A DNA stretch of 64,000 bases from Deinococcus gobiensis I-0 (lineage in GTDB: Bacteria; Deinococcota; Deinococci; Deinococcales; Deinococcaceae): the NCBI RefSeq assembly GCF_000252445.1, contig NC_017790.1, positions 912,501 through 976,500 of the forward strand, given 5' to 3'. How positions within the stretch are numbered: position 1 is the first letter of the stretch; each line of letters opens with the position of its first letter. Under the pieces are notes generated by a model, which had not been told where the DNA came from, did no database searches, and saw only the letters and a program-made list of their open reading frames with translations. Positions 11,905 to 29,295 of the stretch are shown here, piece after piece. Both the position numbers and the translations under genes were made by a program.

Positions 11905-12811
11905 CCCCGGCCTGACGGCCGCCCCGGACCCGGCCAACCTGTCCGGGCCGGAGCTGCCCGAACTGGAACTGCCCGGGACGACCGAGCTGCCCGCCGGCGC
12001 GCGGGTATGGCTGGTGCCCACGCCGGTCGGCAACCTGGGCGACATCACCCTGCGGGCGGTGGAGGTGCTGCGCGGCGCCGACGCGGTCGCCTGCGAGGAC
12101 ACGCGGCGCACGGGCGCGCTGCTCTCGCACCTGGGCATCGGGCGGCCCCTGGTGCGCCTGGATGCCCACACCATGCACCGGGCGGCGGGCGTGCTCGAAA
12201 AGTACCCCCGGCTCGCCTACGTCTCCGACGCGGGCACCCCCGGCCTGAGCGACCCCGGCGCCGAACTGGTGGCGGCAGCCATCGCGGCCGACGTGCCGGT
12301 CGAGGTGCTGCCCGGCGCGACTGCGCTGGTGCCTGCGCTCGTGCTCTCGGGGCTGCCGGCGGGCCGCTTCACCTACGAGGGCTTCTTGCCCCGCAGTGGG
12401 CGCGAACGCAAGGAACGCCTCGCGGCCATCGCGGCGCGCGCCGAGACGAGCGTGCTGTACGAAAGCCCCCACCGCCTGCACGCCACGCTGGGCGACCTCG
12501 CGGCGGCCTGCGGCGAGACGCGCCCCGCCAGCGTGACCCGCGAACTCTCCAAGCGCTTCGAGGAGACGCGCCGGGGCGCCCTGGCCGAGCTCGTGGCCTG
12601 GGCGGCGGGGGGCGTGCGCGGCGAGATCGTGCTGACGGTGGGGGGCCGCCCGCCCGAGGAAGCCGCCGCCGACGCCCCCGACCACGCCGCCCTGGCGCAG
12701 GCCTGGGCCGCCGAGGGCCTGGGGGCCAGGGATATACGTGAGCGGCTGATGGCGGCAGGTTTGCGTAAGAATGACGCTTACACGCTGGCCCTTCAGGTCA
12801 CGTCGTCCTGA
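11894..12811 (+). CDS. rsmI: 16S rRNA (cytidine1402-2'-O)-methyltransferase
   Basis: RsmI 2'-O-methylates C1402 in the decoding centre of 16S rRNA. The 305-residue protein has the tetrapyrrole-methylase-type fold with [21 protein letters not shown] (about 37-57), [34 protein letters not shown] (the SAM-binding loop) and [18 protein letters not shown]. It carries a 35-residue Pro/Glu-rich N-terminal extension before the domain when started at the GTG 11894; a later start cannot be excluded. It overlaps the upstream small gene by 11 nt and is followed by pfkA. Confidence 0.92.
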
Positions 12812-12814
12812 GGG

Positions 12815-12873
12815 ATGTCCCCGACCGGCGACCTCCTGTTCCCTTTCCCTGCTCTCCGAGAGGCTGTCTTGCC

Positions 12874-12877
<4 letters not shown>
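12815..12877 (+). CDS. Possible 20-residue ORF between rsmI and pfkA
   Basis: An ATG 3 nt after the rsmI stop opens a 20-codon frame ([20 protein letters not shown]) whose TGA (12875-12877) overlaps the ATG of pfkA (ATGA). It would link translation of rsmI and pfkA. It has no visible promoter of its own, and chance occurrence in GC-rich DNA is quite possible. Confidence 0.2.
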
Positions 12878-13956
<1,079 letters not shown>

Positions 13957-14029
13957 GCCGGGCAGGTGGCCGGGGTGGGCGCCTGCCTGTCCCAAAAGGG
14001 GCGGTCAGGCCTTAGCATCGGCGGGCTGC

Positions 14030-15070
14030 ATGCCGCACTCCGCCCCCCTGTCCCATCTCCGCTTCTGGTCCCTGCTCTTCGCCGCGTTCGCGCTCGCCTG
14101 GGGCGTGCTGGCGCGCCACTGGTCCGAGACTTGGTGGTGGCTGGCCCTGCTCGATCAGGTGCCGGCCGTTCCGCTGCTGGCCGCGCCGCTGCTCCTGGCC
14201 TTTCTCGCCGCGCGCCGGCGCAAGGGGGGCTGGGTGATCTGGAACCTGGGCGCCGCACTGGCCTTCGCCGTGTTTCAGGCGGGCGCAGTGCTGCCCCGCG
14301 CCGAGCCCCTGCCGGGCGGCTCGCCCCTGACCCTGCTGACCCTGAATACCGGGTTCGCCTCGGCCCCGCCCGCCGCCCTCGCCGCCCTGGTGGCGCGCGA
14401 ACGGGCCGACGTCGTGACCTTGCAAGAAGGCCTGGACCGCGCCGGACAGGCCCGGGCCTACGAGGTGGCGCTGAGACGGGCCTTTCCCGGCTGGACGGTC
14501 GTGCGCCACGACGAACTCCTGACCCTGACCCGGCTGCCGCTGCTGGGATCGCGCACCGTGACTTTTCCGAACACGCCGCATTCGGTGCTGCTGGCGCGCC
14601 TCCGGGCCGCCGGGCAGGAGGTGACGGTGGTCAACACGCACCTGCCCACCCTCGGACTGCGGCCGGGGGCCAGTGACCGGGCGCTGGGACGCACCCTGCC
14701 GCAGCGCGTCGAACACCAGCTGACCGCGCGCCGGGAGTTTCCGGGCGTGATGTCGCGCCTGCTCGGGCAGGAAAGCGGGCCGTTGCTGCTGGCGGGCGAC
14801 CTGAACGCCCCGCCGCGTGGTCAGCTGCACCGCGAGCTGGGAGCGCTGGGCCTGCGCGACGCCTTCTCGCAGGCCGGCCACTGGTTCGGCCTGACGCACC
14901 ATGCCCGCGCGCCCTATGCCCGCCCCGACTACGTGTGGCTGCGCGGGGCCCAGGCCGAGGACGTGCAGGCCCTGCCCGACTTCCTGAGCGACCACCGCGC
15001 GCTGGTGGTGCGCCTGCGGCTGCCCCCCGCGCCGGAGGACGGAGCCCTGCCGGACGAAGCGCCGCCCTGA
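14030..15070 (+). CDS. Membrane-anchored endonuclease/exonuclease/phosphatase family protein
   Basis: The 346-residue protein has three N-terminal membrane helices (about residues 10-28, 36-60 and 66-86) followed by an EEP (DNase I-like) domain: LTLLTLNTGF, VVTLQEG (metal Glu), VVNTHLPTLG, LLAGDLNAPP, RPDYVWLRG and the terminal SDHRALVV. These metal-binding and catalytic blocks are all present, so phosphodiester or phosphomonoester hydrolysis on the outer face is likely; the substrate is unknown. The ATG is 11 nt after TAGCAT, so the leader is only a few nt. It converges on the VanW gene with a 6-nt gap. Confidence 0.85.
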   Translation: MPHSAPLSHLRFWSLLFAAFALAWGVLARHWSETWWWLALLDQVPAVPLLAAPLLLAFLAARRRKGGWVIWNLGAALAFAVFQAGAVLPRAEPLPGGSPLTLLTLNTGFASAPPAALAALVARERADVVTLQEGLDRAGQARAYEVALRRAFPGWTVVRHDELLTLTRLPLLGSRTVTFPNTPHSVLLARLRAAGQEVTVVNTHLPTLGLRPGASDRALGRTLPQRVEHQLTARREFPGVMSRLLGQESGPLLLAGDLNAPPRGQLHRELGALGLRDAFSQAGHWFGLTHHARAPYARPDYVWLRGAQAEDVQALPDFLSDHRALVVRLRLPPAPEDGALPDEAPP

Positions 15071-15076
15071 CCGCCT

Positions 15077-16336
15077 TCAGCGCAGGCGCTGGTCACCGGG
15101 GGCCACCACGAACACGCCGCCCCAGGGCCGGTAGCTGCTGCGCGTCACGTCCTCGCGCACCACGCCGCCCTTCAGGCGGACCTGCCGCACCACCGCGACC
15201 CGTGCCCCGGGGGCAGGCATGTCGAGCCGCCGCGTTTCGCCCGCCGCCAGCGCCGGATCGGCCACGAAGGTCGGGTCGGGGGCCAGGCGGCTGCCGCTGA
15301 TCTTGGGCGCGGCGACCTTGACCTGCCGCCCGTCGCTGCGCCCGAAAAGATCCACCCGCAGGCGCTCCGCCTTCACGTCCCAGCTCGCCTGCACGAGCAG
15401 CGGCCCGCCCGTATCGTTGCGCCAGCGCAGGTCCTTGCTGGGGGCGTAGACGGCCGCGTCCATACCGGGGTCGCCGTAGTAGGCCACCTGGTAGGAGTGG
15501 GCGTGGCGCTCGGTGATCGGTAGCCCCGCCGCGTACGCCGCCCGGAAGACAGTGGTGCTCACCTGGCAGATGCCGCCGCCGTCTTCCTTGCTCAGGGTTC
15601 CTCCGGTGATCACGTAGCCCGGCACGAAGCCGTTGGCCGCGCGGATGCGCCCCACTGCGCGGTTGAAACTGAAGCTGCGTCCCGCCGCCACCCAGGTGCC
15701 GTGAACCCGGCTGGCCCCCACCCGGATGTTCTGCACCCGGAAGGCCGGGCTGCCCGCGAAGGACGACTCGCCCCCGGCCAGATGGGTAAGCCCCTGCGCC
15801 TGTCCCCAGCGTACGCTGCGCTCCGGCGCCTGCAGGGCCACATTCAGGGCGCTGCCGCCGGCCCCAGCGCCCACGGCCCGGCGCAGCGCCGCCTCGGTCG
15901 CCGCGCGGTCCACCTTCCAGCCCGTCTGTGCACGACCGACCCAGCGGTCCCCCTCCTGCACGAACCGGAGGTCCTGCGGCGTACGGGCCTCGACCTCACG
16001 GTAGATGCGGTCGAGGTCCACACGCAGCGGCGCCAGAGAACCTCCGGCACGCAGGGCGGCCCGTTGCTCGGGAGTCAGGGTCAGGACATAGCGGCGTGTG
16101 ACGGTAGGCCGCTCGGCCCGGCCGCCGACCAGCACCGGCTCGGGGACGCTCAGGCTCAGGGTAAAGGTCTGGGCCGGGGCGGGGGCCGGCGCCGTACGGG
16201 CCGCAAGGGCCGGCAGGTTGGCCACTGCCCTGGCCTGGGCCGGCGCAGCTTCGGGAGCCTGGAGGCCCAGGCTCAGCCAGCCGAGGGTCAGGGCGCCCGC
16301 CATTCCGAGCACCAGCCAGCCGGGTTTGATCTTCAT
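15077..16336 (-). CDS. Exported VanW family protein
   Basis: The 419-residue protein starts with a signal-anchor (PGWLVLGMAGALTLGWLSLG). The VanW core spans about residues 195-320 (GSPAFRVQNIRVGASRVHGT, GGTLSKEDGGGICQVSTTVFRAA with the conserved Cys, AYYGDPGMDAAVYAPSKDLRW). The end (GETRRLDMPAPGARVAVVRQVRLKGG) resembles a G5-like module. VanW proteins are found at the cell surface and are linked to the wall, but their reaction is not known. The start is set by GAAGGAG about 8 nt upstream. The flanking fasciclin gene is also exported. Confidence 0.85.
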   Translation of the reverse strand: MKIKPGWLVLGMAGALTLGWLSLGLQAPEAAPAQARAVANLPALAARTAPAPAPAQTFTLSLSVPEPVLVGGRAERPTVTRRYVLTLTPEQRAALRAGGSLAPLRVDLDRIYREVEARTPQDLRFVQEGDRWVGRAQTGWKVDRAATEAALRRAVGAGAGGSALNVALQAPERSVRWGQAQGLTHLAGGESSFAGSPAFRVQNIRVGASRVHGTWVAAGRSFSFNRAVGRIRAANGFVPGYVITGGTLSKEDGGGICQVSTTVFRAAYAAGLPITERHAHSYQVAYYGDPGMDAAVYAPSKDLRWRNDTGGPLLVQASWDVKAERLRVDLFGRSDGRQVKVAAPKISGSRLAPDPTFVADPALAAGETRRLDMPAPGARVAVVRQVRLKGGVVREDVTRSSYRPWGGVFVVAPGDQRLR

Positions 16337-16425
16337 GGGGCCGCTCCTTCAGGAACTGAAATAGAAGAACAGACCGGCCAGACCCCTGGGGGCCCATGCC
16401 GATCTGCGCGGAAACTCGGTCATCC

Positions 16426-16911
16426 TCAGGGCATCAACACCGTGTCGATGACGTGGATGATGCCGTTGCTGGCCGAGATGTTGGGGCGGGTGACGGTGGC
16501 GTCGCCGATCATGACCTGGCCGCCGTTCACCATCACGTTGAGGGTGCCGCCACCCGCTGTGGTCACGCTGCTCAGGTTCTGGACCTGCGCGGCCGTCACG
16601 CGGCCCGGTACGACGTGGTTCAGGAGCAGGGCGCGGAGCTGCTCGCGGTTGTTGAGCACGGCGTTGAGCTGGGCAGCCGGAATCTTGGCAAAGGCCGCGT
16701 TGGTCGGCGCGAACACCGTGTACGGCCCGGCGCTGTTCAGGGTTGAGGTCAGGCCCGCCGCCTGAACGGCCGTCAGCAGGGTGCTGAAGTTGGGATCGTT
16801 CGCCACGATGGCGGCGATGGTGTTGCCCGAGGGCACGGAGCTGCCGCCACCCGCGTGGGCGAGGCCGGTCATCAGCAGGGCAGTGGTCAGCAGGGTCTTG
16901 GTCTTCATCAT
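16426..16911 (-). CDS. Secreted fasciclin-domain protein
   Basis: This 161-residue protein has a signal peptide (MMKTKTLLTTALLMTGLAHA) followed by a single FAS1 domain: TIAAIVANDPNFSTLLTAV, the H1 box GPYTVFAPTNAAFAKIP, LNHVVPGRVTAAQV and the H2-type end NGIIHVIDTVLMP. Such domains mediate adhesion at cell surfaces. I chose ATG 16911 because GAGGAG sits 7 nt upstream; a GTG at 16917 would lie only 1 nt from it. The 332-bp stretch between this gene and ftsZ holds the ftsZ terminator and an AT-rich region that presumably contains its promoter. Confidence 0.88.
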   Translation of the reverse strand: MMKTKTLLTTALLMTGLAHAGGGSSVPSGNTIAAIVANDPNFSTLLTAVQAAGLTSTLNSAGPYTVFAPTNAAFAKIPAAQLNAVLNNREQLRALLLNHVVPGRVTAAQVQNLSSVTTAGGGTLNVMVNGGQVMIGDATVTRPNISASNGIIHVIDTVLMP

Positions 16912-17190
16912 GGTCACTCTCCTCGGTCAAACTCTGGGGGCTTCAATGTGAACACTCGGCTGTATCTGGCTAAGACCGGCCCCTCTTTATCATGGCCCGG
17001 TCGAAACCTTGCCTAAATCGGAGACCTGTCTTGTAAACAGACCCTAGATTCGCTCGACTTCACATGTAGTAGCGACGCCCACAGATTTCTCGATATCAAA
17101 TGAAATTCAATCCCAGCTCAACCTCACCTGAAGCTCGGCCCAAGGCGAAGGGCGCATTGTGGCAAGGCCCTTCGGGAATACACAAGAAGC

Positions 17191-17224
17191 GGCCGCAGCC
17201 TCCGGACAGGGGAGGGCTGCGGCC
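17191..17224 (-). terminator. Rho-independent terminator of ftsZ
   Basis: GGCCGCAGCC (17191-17200) and GGCTGCGGCC (17215-17224) form a 10-bp perfect stem 19 nt past the ftsZ stop. On the minus strand it is followed by the pyrimidine-rich GCTTCTTGTGT. It ends the whole murG-to-ftsZ transcription unit. Confidence 0.75.
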
Positions 17225-17243
17225 ACTGGAAGCCGGCGCCAGG

Positions 17244-18323
<1,080 letters not shown>

Positions 18324-18387
18324 CTTGTCTCCTTCACGTCCAGGAAGTTTCGTTCAGAATCAGCTGGACCGGTGTGTAAGTGGGGCG

Positions 18388-18393
18388 AGTCTA
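18388..18393 (-). promoter_or_regulatory. Possible -10 box of an ftsZ promoter
   Basis: TAGACT on the minus strand lies in the ftsA-ftsZ gap, about 65 nt upstream of the ftsZ start. A GC-rich hairpin (GCACC...GGGTGC) sits just upstream of it and no clear -35 element is seen, so the call is tentative. Confidence 0.35.
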
Positions 18394-18459
18394 GCGCACC
18401 CGTTCCCGGTGCGGGGGGACCCCCACGGCTGTGGGCCGCCTCCCCGCCAGGGGCAATGT

Positions 18460-19859
<1,400 letters not shown>

Positions 19860-19863
<4 letters not shown>

Positions 19864-20711
19864 TCCTGGACGCTCACCCCCCAAGGATAAATGTTGATGT
19901 GCTGATTCGGATACATGCTGATGCTCCCAGCATACTTCAAGAGAGAGTGAAGATCGCCGCTCCAGACGCTGCCGCTCGCCGTTTTCACGGTGACCCCGCT
20001 AGGGGTATATGCGACCGATTGCACAGTGTAGCGCGACAGCGCCCGCGCCGCCGTCAGGATAGTGTTCAGCCGGTCAGGTCCCCAGCCGCTGAGCAGCGGC
20101 AGGCCGGTGGCCGGGCCGTTCGGGAGGACCTCGCCGTTCTCGGCGAGCGTGACCGCCTCGCCGTGCGGGGGTTGCCAGCGTGCGAAGGGCCGGCGCTCGG
20201 TCAGTTCGATGCTCACGCGGTCGGGAAAGCTGCGCGTCACGCGCGCCGAGGCCACCCAGGGACTGCCCAGCAGTCCGCGCGCGCGCCAGCGTCCGTAGTA
20301 CAACCAGCCGAAATCGTGGCCCAGCACCGGCCCCAGCCCGGCGAGGCGGCGCACCTCGGTTTCGGTGAGGTGCGAGTTGCCGCTGACCGTGACGGTCCGG
20401 ACCGGCAGGAGCAGCCAGCTCGCGGCGAAGGCGGCCAGCAGCAGGACGCCGGTGCCCGAGGTCCACCAGACCCAGGGCCGCACGCGCCGTAGCCGCTGGC
20501 CCAGCGTGGGGCCGGTACGCTCCCTGCGCCGCCGCCGGGGCGGGGGGGGCGGCTCGGTGGCCTCTTCCACCTCCGGTGGGGCAGGAGGCGCCGCCGCTTC
20601 CGGCACGGTTTCCGGGACGACCTGGGCCTCGGGACCGGGAACGGGCGGCGTGACCTCCGGCGCGTCCTGCGCAGGGAGGGCGTCGCGGTAGGCGTTGCGG
20701 CGACGGGCCAC
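19860..20711 (-). CDS. ftsQ: Cell division protein FtsQ/DivIB
   Basis: FtsQ is a bitopic membrane protein that connects the cytoplasmic ring to the septal peptidoglycan machinery. The 283-residue product has an acidic, Pro-rich cytoplasmic part, a basic stretch PRRRRRERTG, one membrane helix (TSGTGVLLLAAFAASWLLL, about 86-104), then a POTRA domain (VRTVTVSGNSHLTETEVRRLAGL) and the FtsQ beta domain (RSFPDRVSIELTERRPFARW). The start is GTG 20711, 3 nt after the murB stop; its own stop overlaps ftsA. Confidence 0.9.
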
Positions 20712-20714
20712 GGC

Positions 20715-23053
<2,339 letters not shown>

Positions 23054-23065
23054 GGGGGCAGCTCG

Positions 23066-24244
23066 CTAACGCAGGCGCGTCTCGATCAGGTCGGCGAAGC
23101 GGGCCGCCGCGCCCGGCTGGGCACGTGCGAGGGCCGCCGACCTCATGGAGGCGCGGGTCTCCGGCTGGGCACACTCTAACACCGCCTGCGCCAGCCCTCC
23201 GGCCCCAGGCTGCGCGCCGGTGTCCAGTACCCGGCGCTGCTCGACCAGTCGTCCGGCCCCGGCCAGCTGCACCGCCTGGGCATTGTGGAGCTGGTGGTTC
23301 TCGGCCGATTCGGGCAGCGGCACCATGACCAGCGGCACGCCGTGGAAGGCGGCCTCGGCCAGCGTGCTCGTGCCGGCGCGGGTGATCGCCAGGTCGGCCG
23401 CCGACCACGCCGCGACCGCGTCCACGTAGTCGGTCGCGCGGTACCAGGGCCAGTCCTGCACGGCCGGGCCCACCCTCTCCAGCCAGCGGCGCCCGGTGGC
23501 GTGCAGCACCTGCACGGCCTGGGCCGGGCCGCCCGCCGGGGTCAGGCTGAGGTCGCCGCTGCGGAAGTCGAAGTCGATCTGGGGCAGTTCGCCGCCCAGC
23601 ACGCCTGCCTCGCCGAACAGGCCGCGCAGCACGCCGGGCACGTTGTCGTTGAGGAACAGCGACCCCTGCGACCCGCCCATGACCAGCAGGGTCAGGCGGC
23701 CCGGCTGGAGGCCCAGGCGCTCCAGGGCCTCGGCGCGGTCCATGCGTTCCTCGCGCACCGGCATGCCGACCAGGGTGGCCTTGTCGGGCGAGAGGCCGCG
23801 CACCGTGTCGTAGACCGTGCCGACCGCCTGCGCGCGCCCCACCGCGAGGCGCTGCGTGAGCCCCAGCAGGGCGTTCTGCTCGTGCAGGACGGTCGGCAGG
23901 CGCAGGCTCTGGGCGGCGAGGACGCCCGGCAGGCTGGCGAAGCCGCCGTAGCCCACCACGGCGGCGGGCCGGAGCTTTTGCAGGAGGGCGCGGGCCTGGG
24001 TCACGCCCTGCCCGGCGCGCAGCAGCTCGCGCGGGTCGGCCATCCCCTGCCCGCTGCGCGCCAGTTTGCCGGCATCCACGCCGTGGAACAGCAGGCCCTG
24101 TTCGGCGGCCACCCGTTCCTCCATGCCCCCGCGCTGGCCCAGCAGCATCGCCGAGTGCCCGCGCCGGATCAGTTCGCGCGCGGTCGCCACCGCCGGGTAG
24201 ATGTGGCCCCCGGTGCCGCCTGTTGCCATCACGACCAAGCTCAT
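23066..24244 (-). CDS. murG: UDP-GlcNAc:undecaprenyl-PP-MurNAc-pentapeptide transferase MurG
   Basis: MurG makes lipid II from lipid I at the inner face of the membrane. The 392-residue GT-B enzyme has the N-terminal glycine loop VVMATGGTGGHIYPAVATAREL, VVGYGGFASLPG, LHEQNALLGLTQRL, the second loop GGSQGSLFLND and the donor-site ITRAGTSTLAEAAFHGVPLVMVPLPESAENHQ. It is the first gene of the cluster: ATG 24244 lies 8 nt after TACACT, so the operon transcript appears leaderless. ftsW and murD, often found beside murG, are absent here. Confidence 0.97.
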   Translation of the reverse strand: MSLVVMATGGTGGHIYPAVATARELIRRGHSAMLLGQRGGMEERVAAEQGLLFHGVDAGKLARSGQGMADPRELLRAGQGVTQARALLQKLRPAAVVGYGGFASLPGVLAAQSLRLPTVLHEQNALLGLTQRLAVGRAQAVGTVYDTVRGLSPDKATLVGMPVREERMDRAEALERLGLQPGRLTLLVMGGSQGSLFLNDNVPGVLRGLFGEAGVLGGELPQIDFDFRSGDLSLTPAGGPAQAVQVLHATGRRWLERVGPAVQDWPWYRATDYVDAVAAWSAADLAITRAGTSTLAEAAFHGVPLVMVPLPESAENHQLHNAQAVQLAGAGRLVEQRRVLDTGAQPGAGGLAQAVLECAQPETRASMRSAALARAQPGAAARFADLIETRLR

Positions 24245-24404
24245 CGGGGCCGAGTGTAGAGGAATGGGGGGATGGGAAGTGAGGTCTGGTCAGTCGGGAG
24301 GGTAGGGGCGGGGCGGCGGGGCCATGGCGAGTGCCCCGACTCTGGGGCTGTTGCCTGCTCCACACGCCCCCGCGCGCCGCGCCGTTCCCCCCTACGGCCT
24401 GTCC

Positions 24405-25157
<753 letters not shown>

Positions 25158-25221
25158 GCCCTGCGTTACGCGCCTGCCCCGCGCCGGGTTCCCGTCCCCG
25201 GAGCGGCGCTACCCTGGGGCG

Positions 25222-25827
25222 ATGACCCCCCCGACCCCCCTGGAGACCCTCCCCCTGGACACGTTGAGCGCCATCCGCGAGCGCCGCACGGTGGACCTGC
25301 CGCTGCTGAGTCCCGATCCCATCGACGACCAGACCCTCGGTACCCTGCTGGAGGCCGCCAACTGGGCGCCCAACCACGGCCGCACCGAGCCGTGGCGCTT
25401 CGCGGTCTTTACCGGCGAGGGCCGCACGAAACTGGCCGACGCCCTGGCCAAGTCGCTGGCCCTGAGCCAGGGCAAGGAGGAACCCGCCCCCGAAGCCCGC
25501 GAGACCCAGCGCGAACGCCAGCGCATGGCCCCGGTATGGATCGTGGTGGCGGCCCAGCCTGCCGAGAAGCCCAGGATGCCGCTGTACGAGGAGCAGTGGG
25601 CCGCCGCCTGCGCGGTGCAGAACCTGCTGCTCGCCGCGCGCGCCCTGGGCCTGGGCAGCAAGTGGATCAGCAACGTGCCCAGCATGCACCCGCACACCGC
25701 CCGCGCCCTGGGCTTTCCCGAAGACAGCACGCCGCTGGGGATGCTGTACCTCGGCCACGTCGCGGGCGAGTGGCCGGCGGGCAAGCGCGGGCCGGCACAG
25801 GACAAGGTGCGCTGGTTCAGGGACTGA
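25222..25827 (+). CDS. Nitroreductase family protein
   Basis: The 201-residue protein shows the FMN-dependent nitroreductase pattern: IRERRTVDLPL near the N-terminus for phosphate contact, LLEAANWAPNHGRTEPWRFAVF, and a C-terminal AVQNLLLAARALGLGSKWIS with GMLYLGHVAGEWP. Length and motifs fit small YdjA-like members, which reduce nitro or quinone compounds with NAD(P)H. The substrate is unknown. ATG 25222 is 7 nt after TACCCT (leaderless). Confidence 0.88.
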   Translation: MTPPTPLETLPLDTLSAIRERRTVDLPLLSPDPIDDQTLGTLLEAANWAPNHGRTEPWRFAVFTGEGRTKLADALAKSLALSQGKEEPAPEARETQRERQRMAPVWIVVAAQPAEKPRMPLYEEQWAAACAVQNLLLAARALGLGSKWISNVPSMHPHTARALGFPEDSTPLGMLYLGHVAGEWPAGKRGPAQDKVRWFRD

Positions 25828-25857
25828 GCGGGGAGGGCAGGCCCCGCCCCTGGCGGC

Positions 25858-27036
<1,179 letters not shown>

Positions 27037-27119
27037 GGCGCGTAGGGTAGCGCCGGGGCGGCCCGGACGGGGGCGGAGGTGTAGAGGGGGCGGGGCAGGG
27101 TGGCCGCCCCCCGCGCGCC

Positions 27120-27737
27120 TCAGAAGCGGTAGGTCAGGCCGAAGCGCAGGCCGGGCGAGACGAGCCAGAAGTTGTCGTTGCACGGCTCGCCGTTGCCGTA
27201 GGGCGAGGTGAGCTCCGCGCAGCCCCCACCCCTCCAGGCGAGGTAGTTCAGTTTCGCCTCGGCGTAGTAGCCCAGGCGGCCCTGGCCGAAGGTGTCGCGG
27301 TAGCCGGTGCTCACGCCCGCGCGCCAGCCGCGCAGGTTCTCTCCGAACACCAGGGCGGCCCCCGGGCCTCCGTAGACGCCGCGTCCGTCAGGGCGGCCCA
27401 GCAGCACGTCGGCCCCCAGGGCGTTGGCGGCCGTGGACAGGGTCTCGCCGGTCAGCCGGGCCGCCACCCCGTAGCCCGGCCCCCGCACGACCGGCACGCT
27501 GACATTGAGGTTCAGCAGCGGAATGATGAGCACTTCGGAGGCGAAGCCGCCCCACAGCGTCACGCCGTCGGTCGCTGGAAGTACGGCGGTGGCCGAGGTC
27601 AGGACCGGAGCAGGCGTCTGCGCGGGGGCGGTCTGGGTCTGGGGCGGCTGTACGAAGACCGGCGTGCCCTCCTGCGCGGCGGCAGCCCCGGCGAGCGAGA
27701 GGGCGAGCAGGACCGGAAGCGACTTCACGAAGTTCAT
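27120..27737 (-). CDS. Secreted protein, possible small outer-membrane beta-barrel
   Basis: The 205-residue protein has a signal peptide (LPVLLALSLAGAAAAQEG), a Pro/Gln/Thr-rich spacer (residues 25-50), then alternating beta strands rich in Gly and aromatics ending in SPGLRFGLTYRF. The terminal Phe and the strand pattern are features of outer-membrane beta-barrels. I cannot name a family. ATG 27737 lies 9 nt after TAGAGT with a weak GAGGGT in between. Confidence 0.6.
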   Translation of the reverse strand: MNFVKSLPVLLALSLAGAAAAQEGTPVFVQPPQTQTAPAQTPAPVLTSATAVLPATDGVTLWGGFASEVLIIPLLNLNVSVPVVRGPGYGVAARLTGETLSTAANALGADVLLGRPDGRGVYGGPGAALVFGENLRGWRAGVSTGYRDTFGQGRLGYYAEAKLNYLAWRGGGCAELTSPYGNGEPCNDNFWLVSPGLRFGLTYRF

Positions 27738-27782
27738 CTGACCCTCACTCTAGCGGGCGGGGCGACCCGGCGGGGCGCAGAT

Positions 27783-28127
27783 CTACGGCTCCAGGGGGAT
27801 GAGGTGCAGGGTGCCGGTGTCGGCCGGGCCATCGATGGTCAGGACTTCCAGGCGGCAGGGCAGGTCGTCGCGTCCGCACTCGCGGGTCAGGTAGGCCAGC
27901 GCCGCGCGGTGCATGAGCGCGAGCTTGCGCGGGGTCACGCTCTGGGCCGCGCTGCCGTAATGGGCCGTACGCCGCTGCCGGACCTCGGTGAAGACCAGCG
28001 TGCCGCCCGGTTCGCGGGTGATCAGGTCGATCTCTCCGCCCGGAATGCGGTAGTTGCGTGCCACGATCTCACGGCCCAAAGCGGTCAGGTGCGCCGCCGC
28101 GCGGGCCTCGGCGTCGGCGCCCTTCAC
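27783..28127 (-). CDS. YraN family (UPF0102) endonuclease-like protein
   Basis: This 114-residue protein has the restriction-endonuclease-like PD-(D/E)xK pattern of Yra[32 protein letters not shown] and [21 protein letters not shown]. The family is associated with DNA processing but its activity is not settled. It begins with GTG 28127, 4 nt after the stop of the HAD gene, and is the last of a three-gene operon with that gene and a dsRNA-binding-domain gene. Confidence 0.88.
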   Translation of the reverse strand: MKGADAEARAAAHLTALGREIVARNYRIPGGEIDLITREPGGTLVFTEVRQRRTAHYGSAAQSVTPRKLALMHRAALAYLTRECGRDDLPCRLEVLTIDGPADTGTLHLIPLEP

Positions 28128-28131
28128 CGGC

Positions 28132-28790
<659 letters not shown>

Positions 28791-28794
<4 letters not shown>

Positions 28795-29240
28795 TGCGCA
28801 TCCCCTTCCGGGCCGTGGCCCAGGTCGGCCAGCAGGTCGCGGTAGAGGCGGGCAGCCTCGCGGCGTACATCGTCCAAGCCCGCGTCCTCGTCCGCCACTT
28901 CCAGGGCCACTTCCAGCGCCTCGGCCAGCACGGCGGCATAGATGGGCCAGCGGCCCTCCGGAGCGGGGTCGGCCGCTTCTGCGCCCTCCTCGGCCACCTG
29001 CGGGTCCTCGCTGTCGTCCGTATCGCCCCGTCCGTTCAGGACCCGCAGGGCGACCTCGGCGGCGGCGCGCTCGGCGTCCTTCTTGCTGCGGCCCTCGCCC
29101 TGGCCCAGAACCTCGCCGCCCACCGACACCTGTGCGCGGAAGGTGCGGTCGTGCGGCGGTCCCTCGGCCTCGGCCTCGAAGACCGGGGTGCCCAGGCCCA
29201 GCGTCTGCGTACGCGCGATCAGGTCGCCCTTTGGATTCAT
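28791..29240 (-). CDS. Stand-alone double-stranded RNA-binding-domain protein
   Basis: The first 70 residues form a ds[60 protein letters not shown], with the typical GxGxSKKxAExxAA end that contacts RNA phosphates. There is no RNase III catalytic domain upstream, so it is not RNC. The C-terminal 80 residues are acidic and helical and match nothing I know. It leads the operon with the HAD and YraN genes; ATG 29240 is 7 nt after TACCCT (leaderless). A role in dsRNA binding or in regulating another nuclease is inference. Confidence 0.8.
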
Positions 29241-29295
29241 GCCGTTCAGGGTAGCGCGGCCCGGCTGGCCGGAAGCGCGCACCCCCGCACGGGCT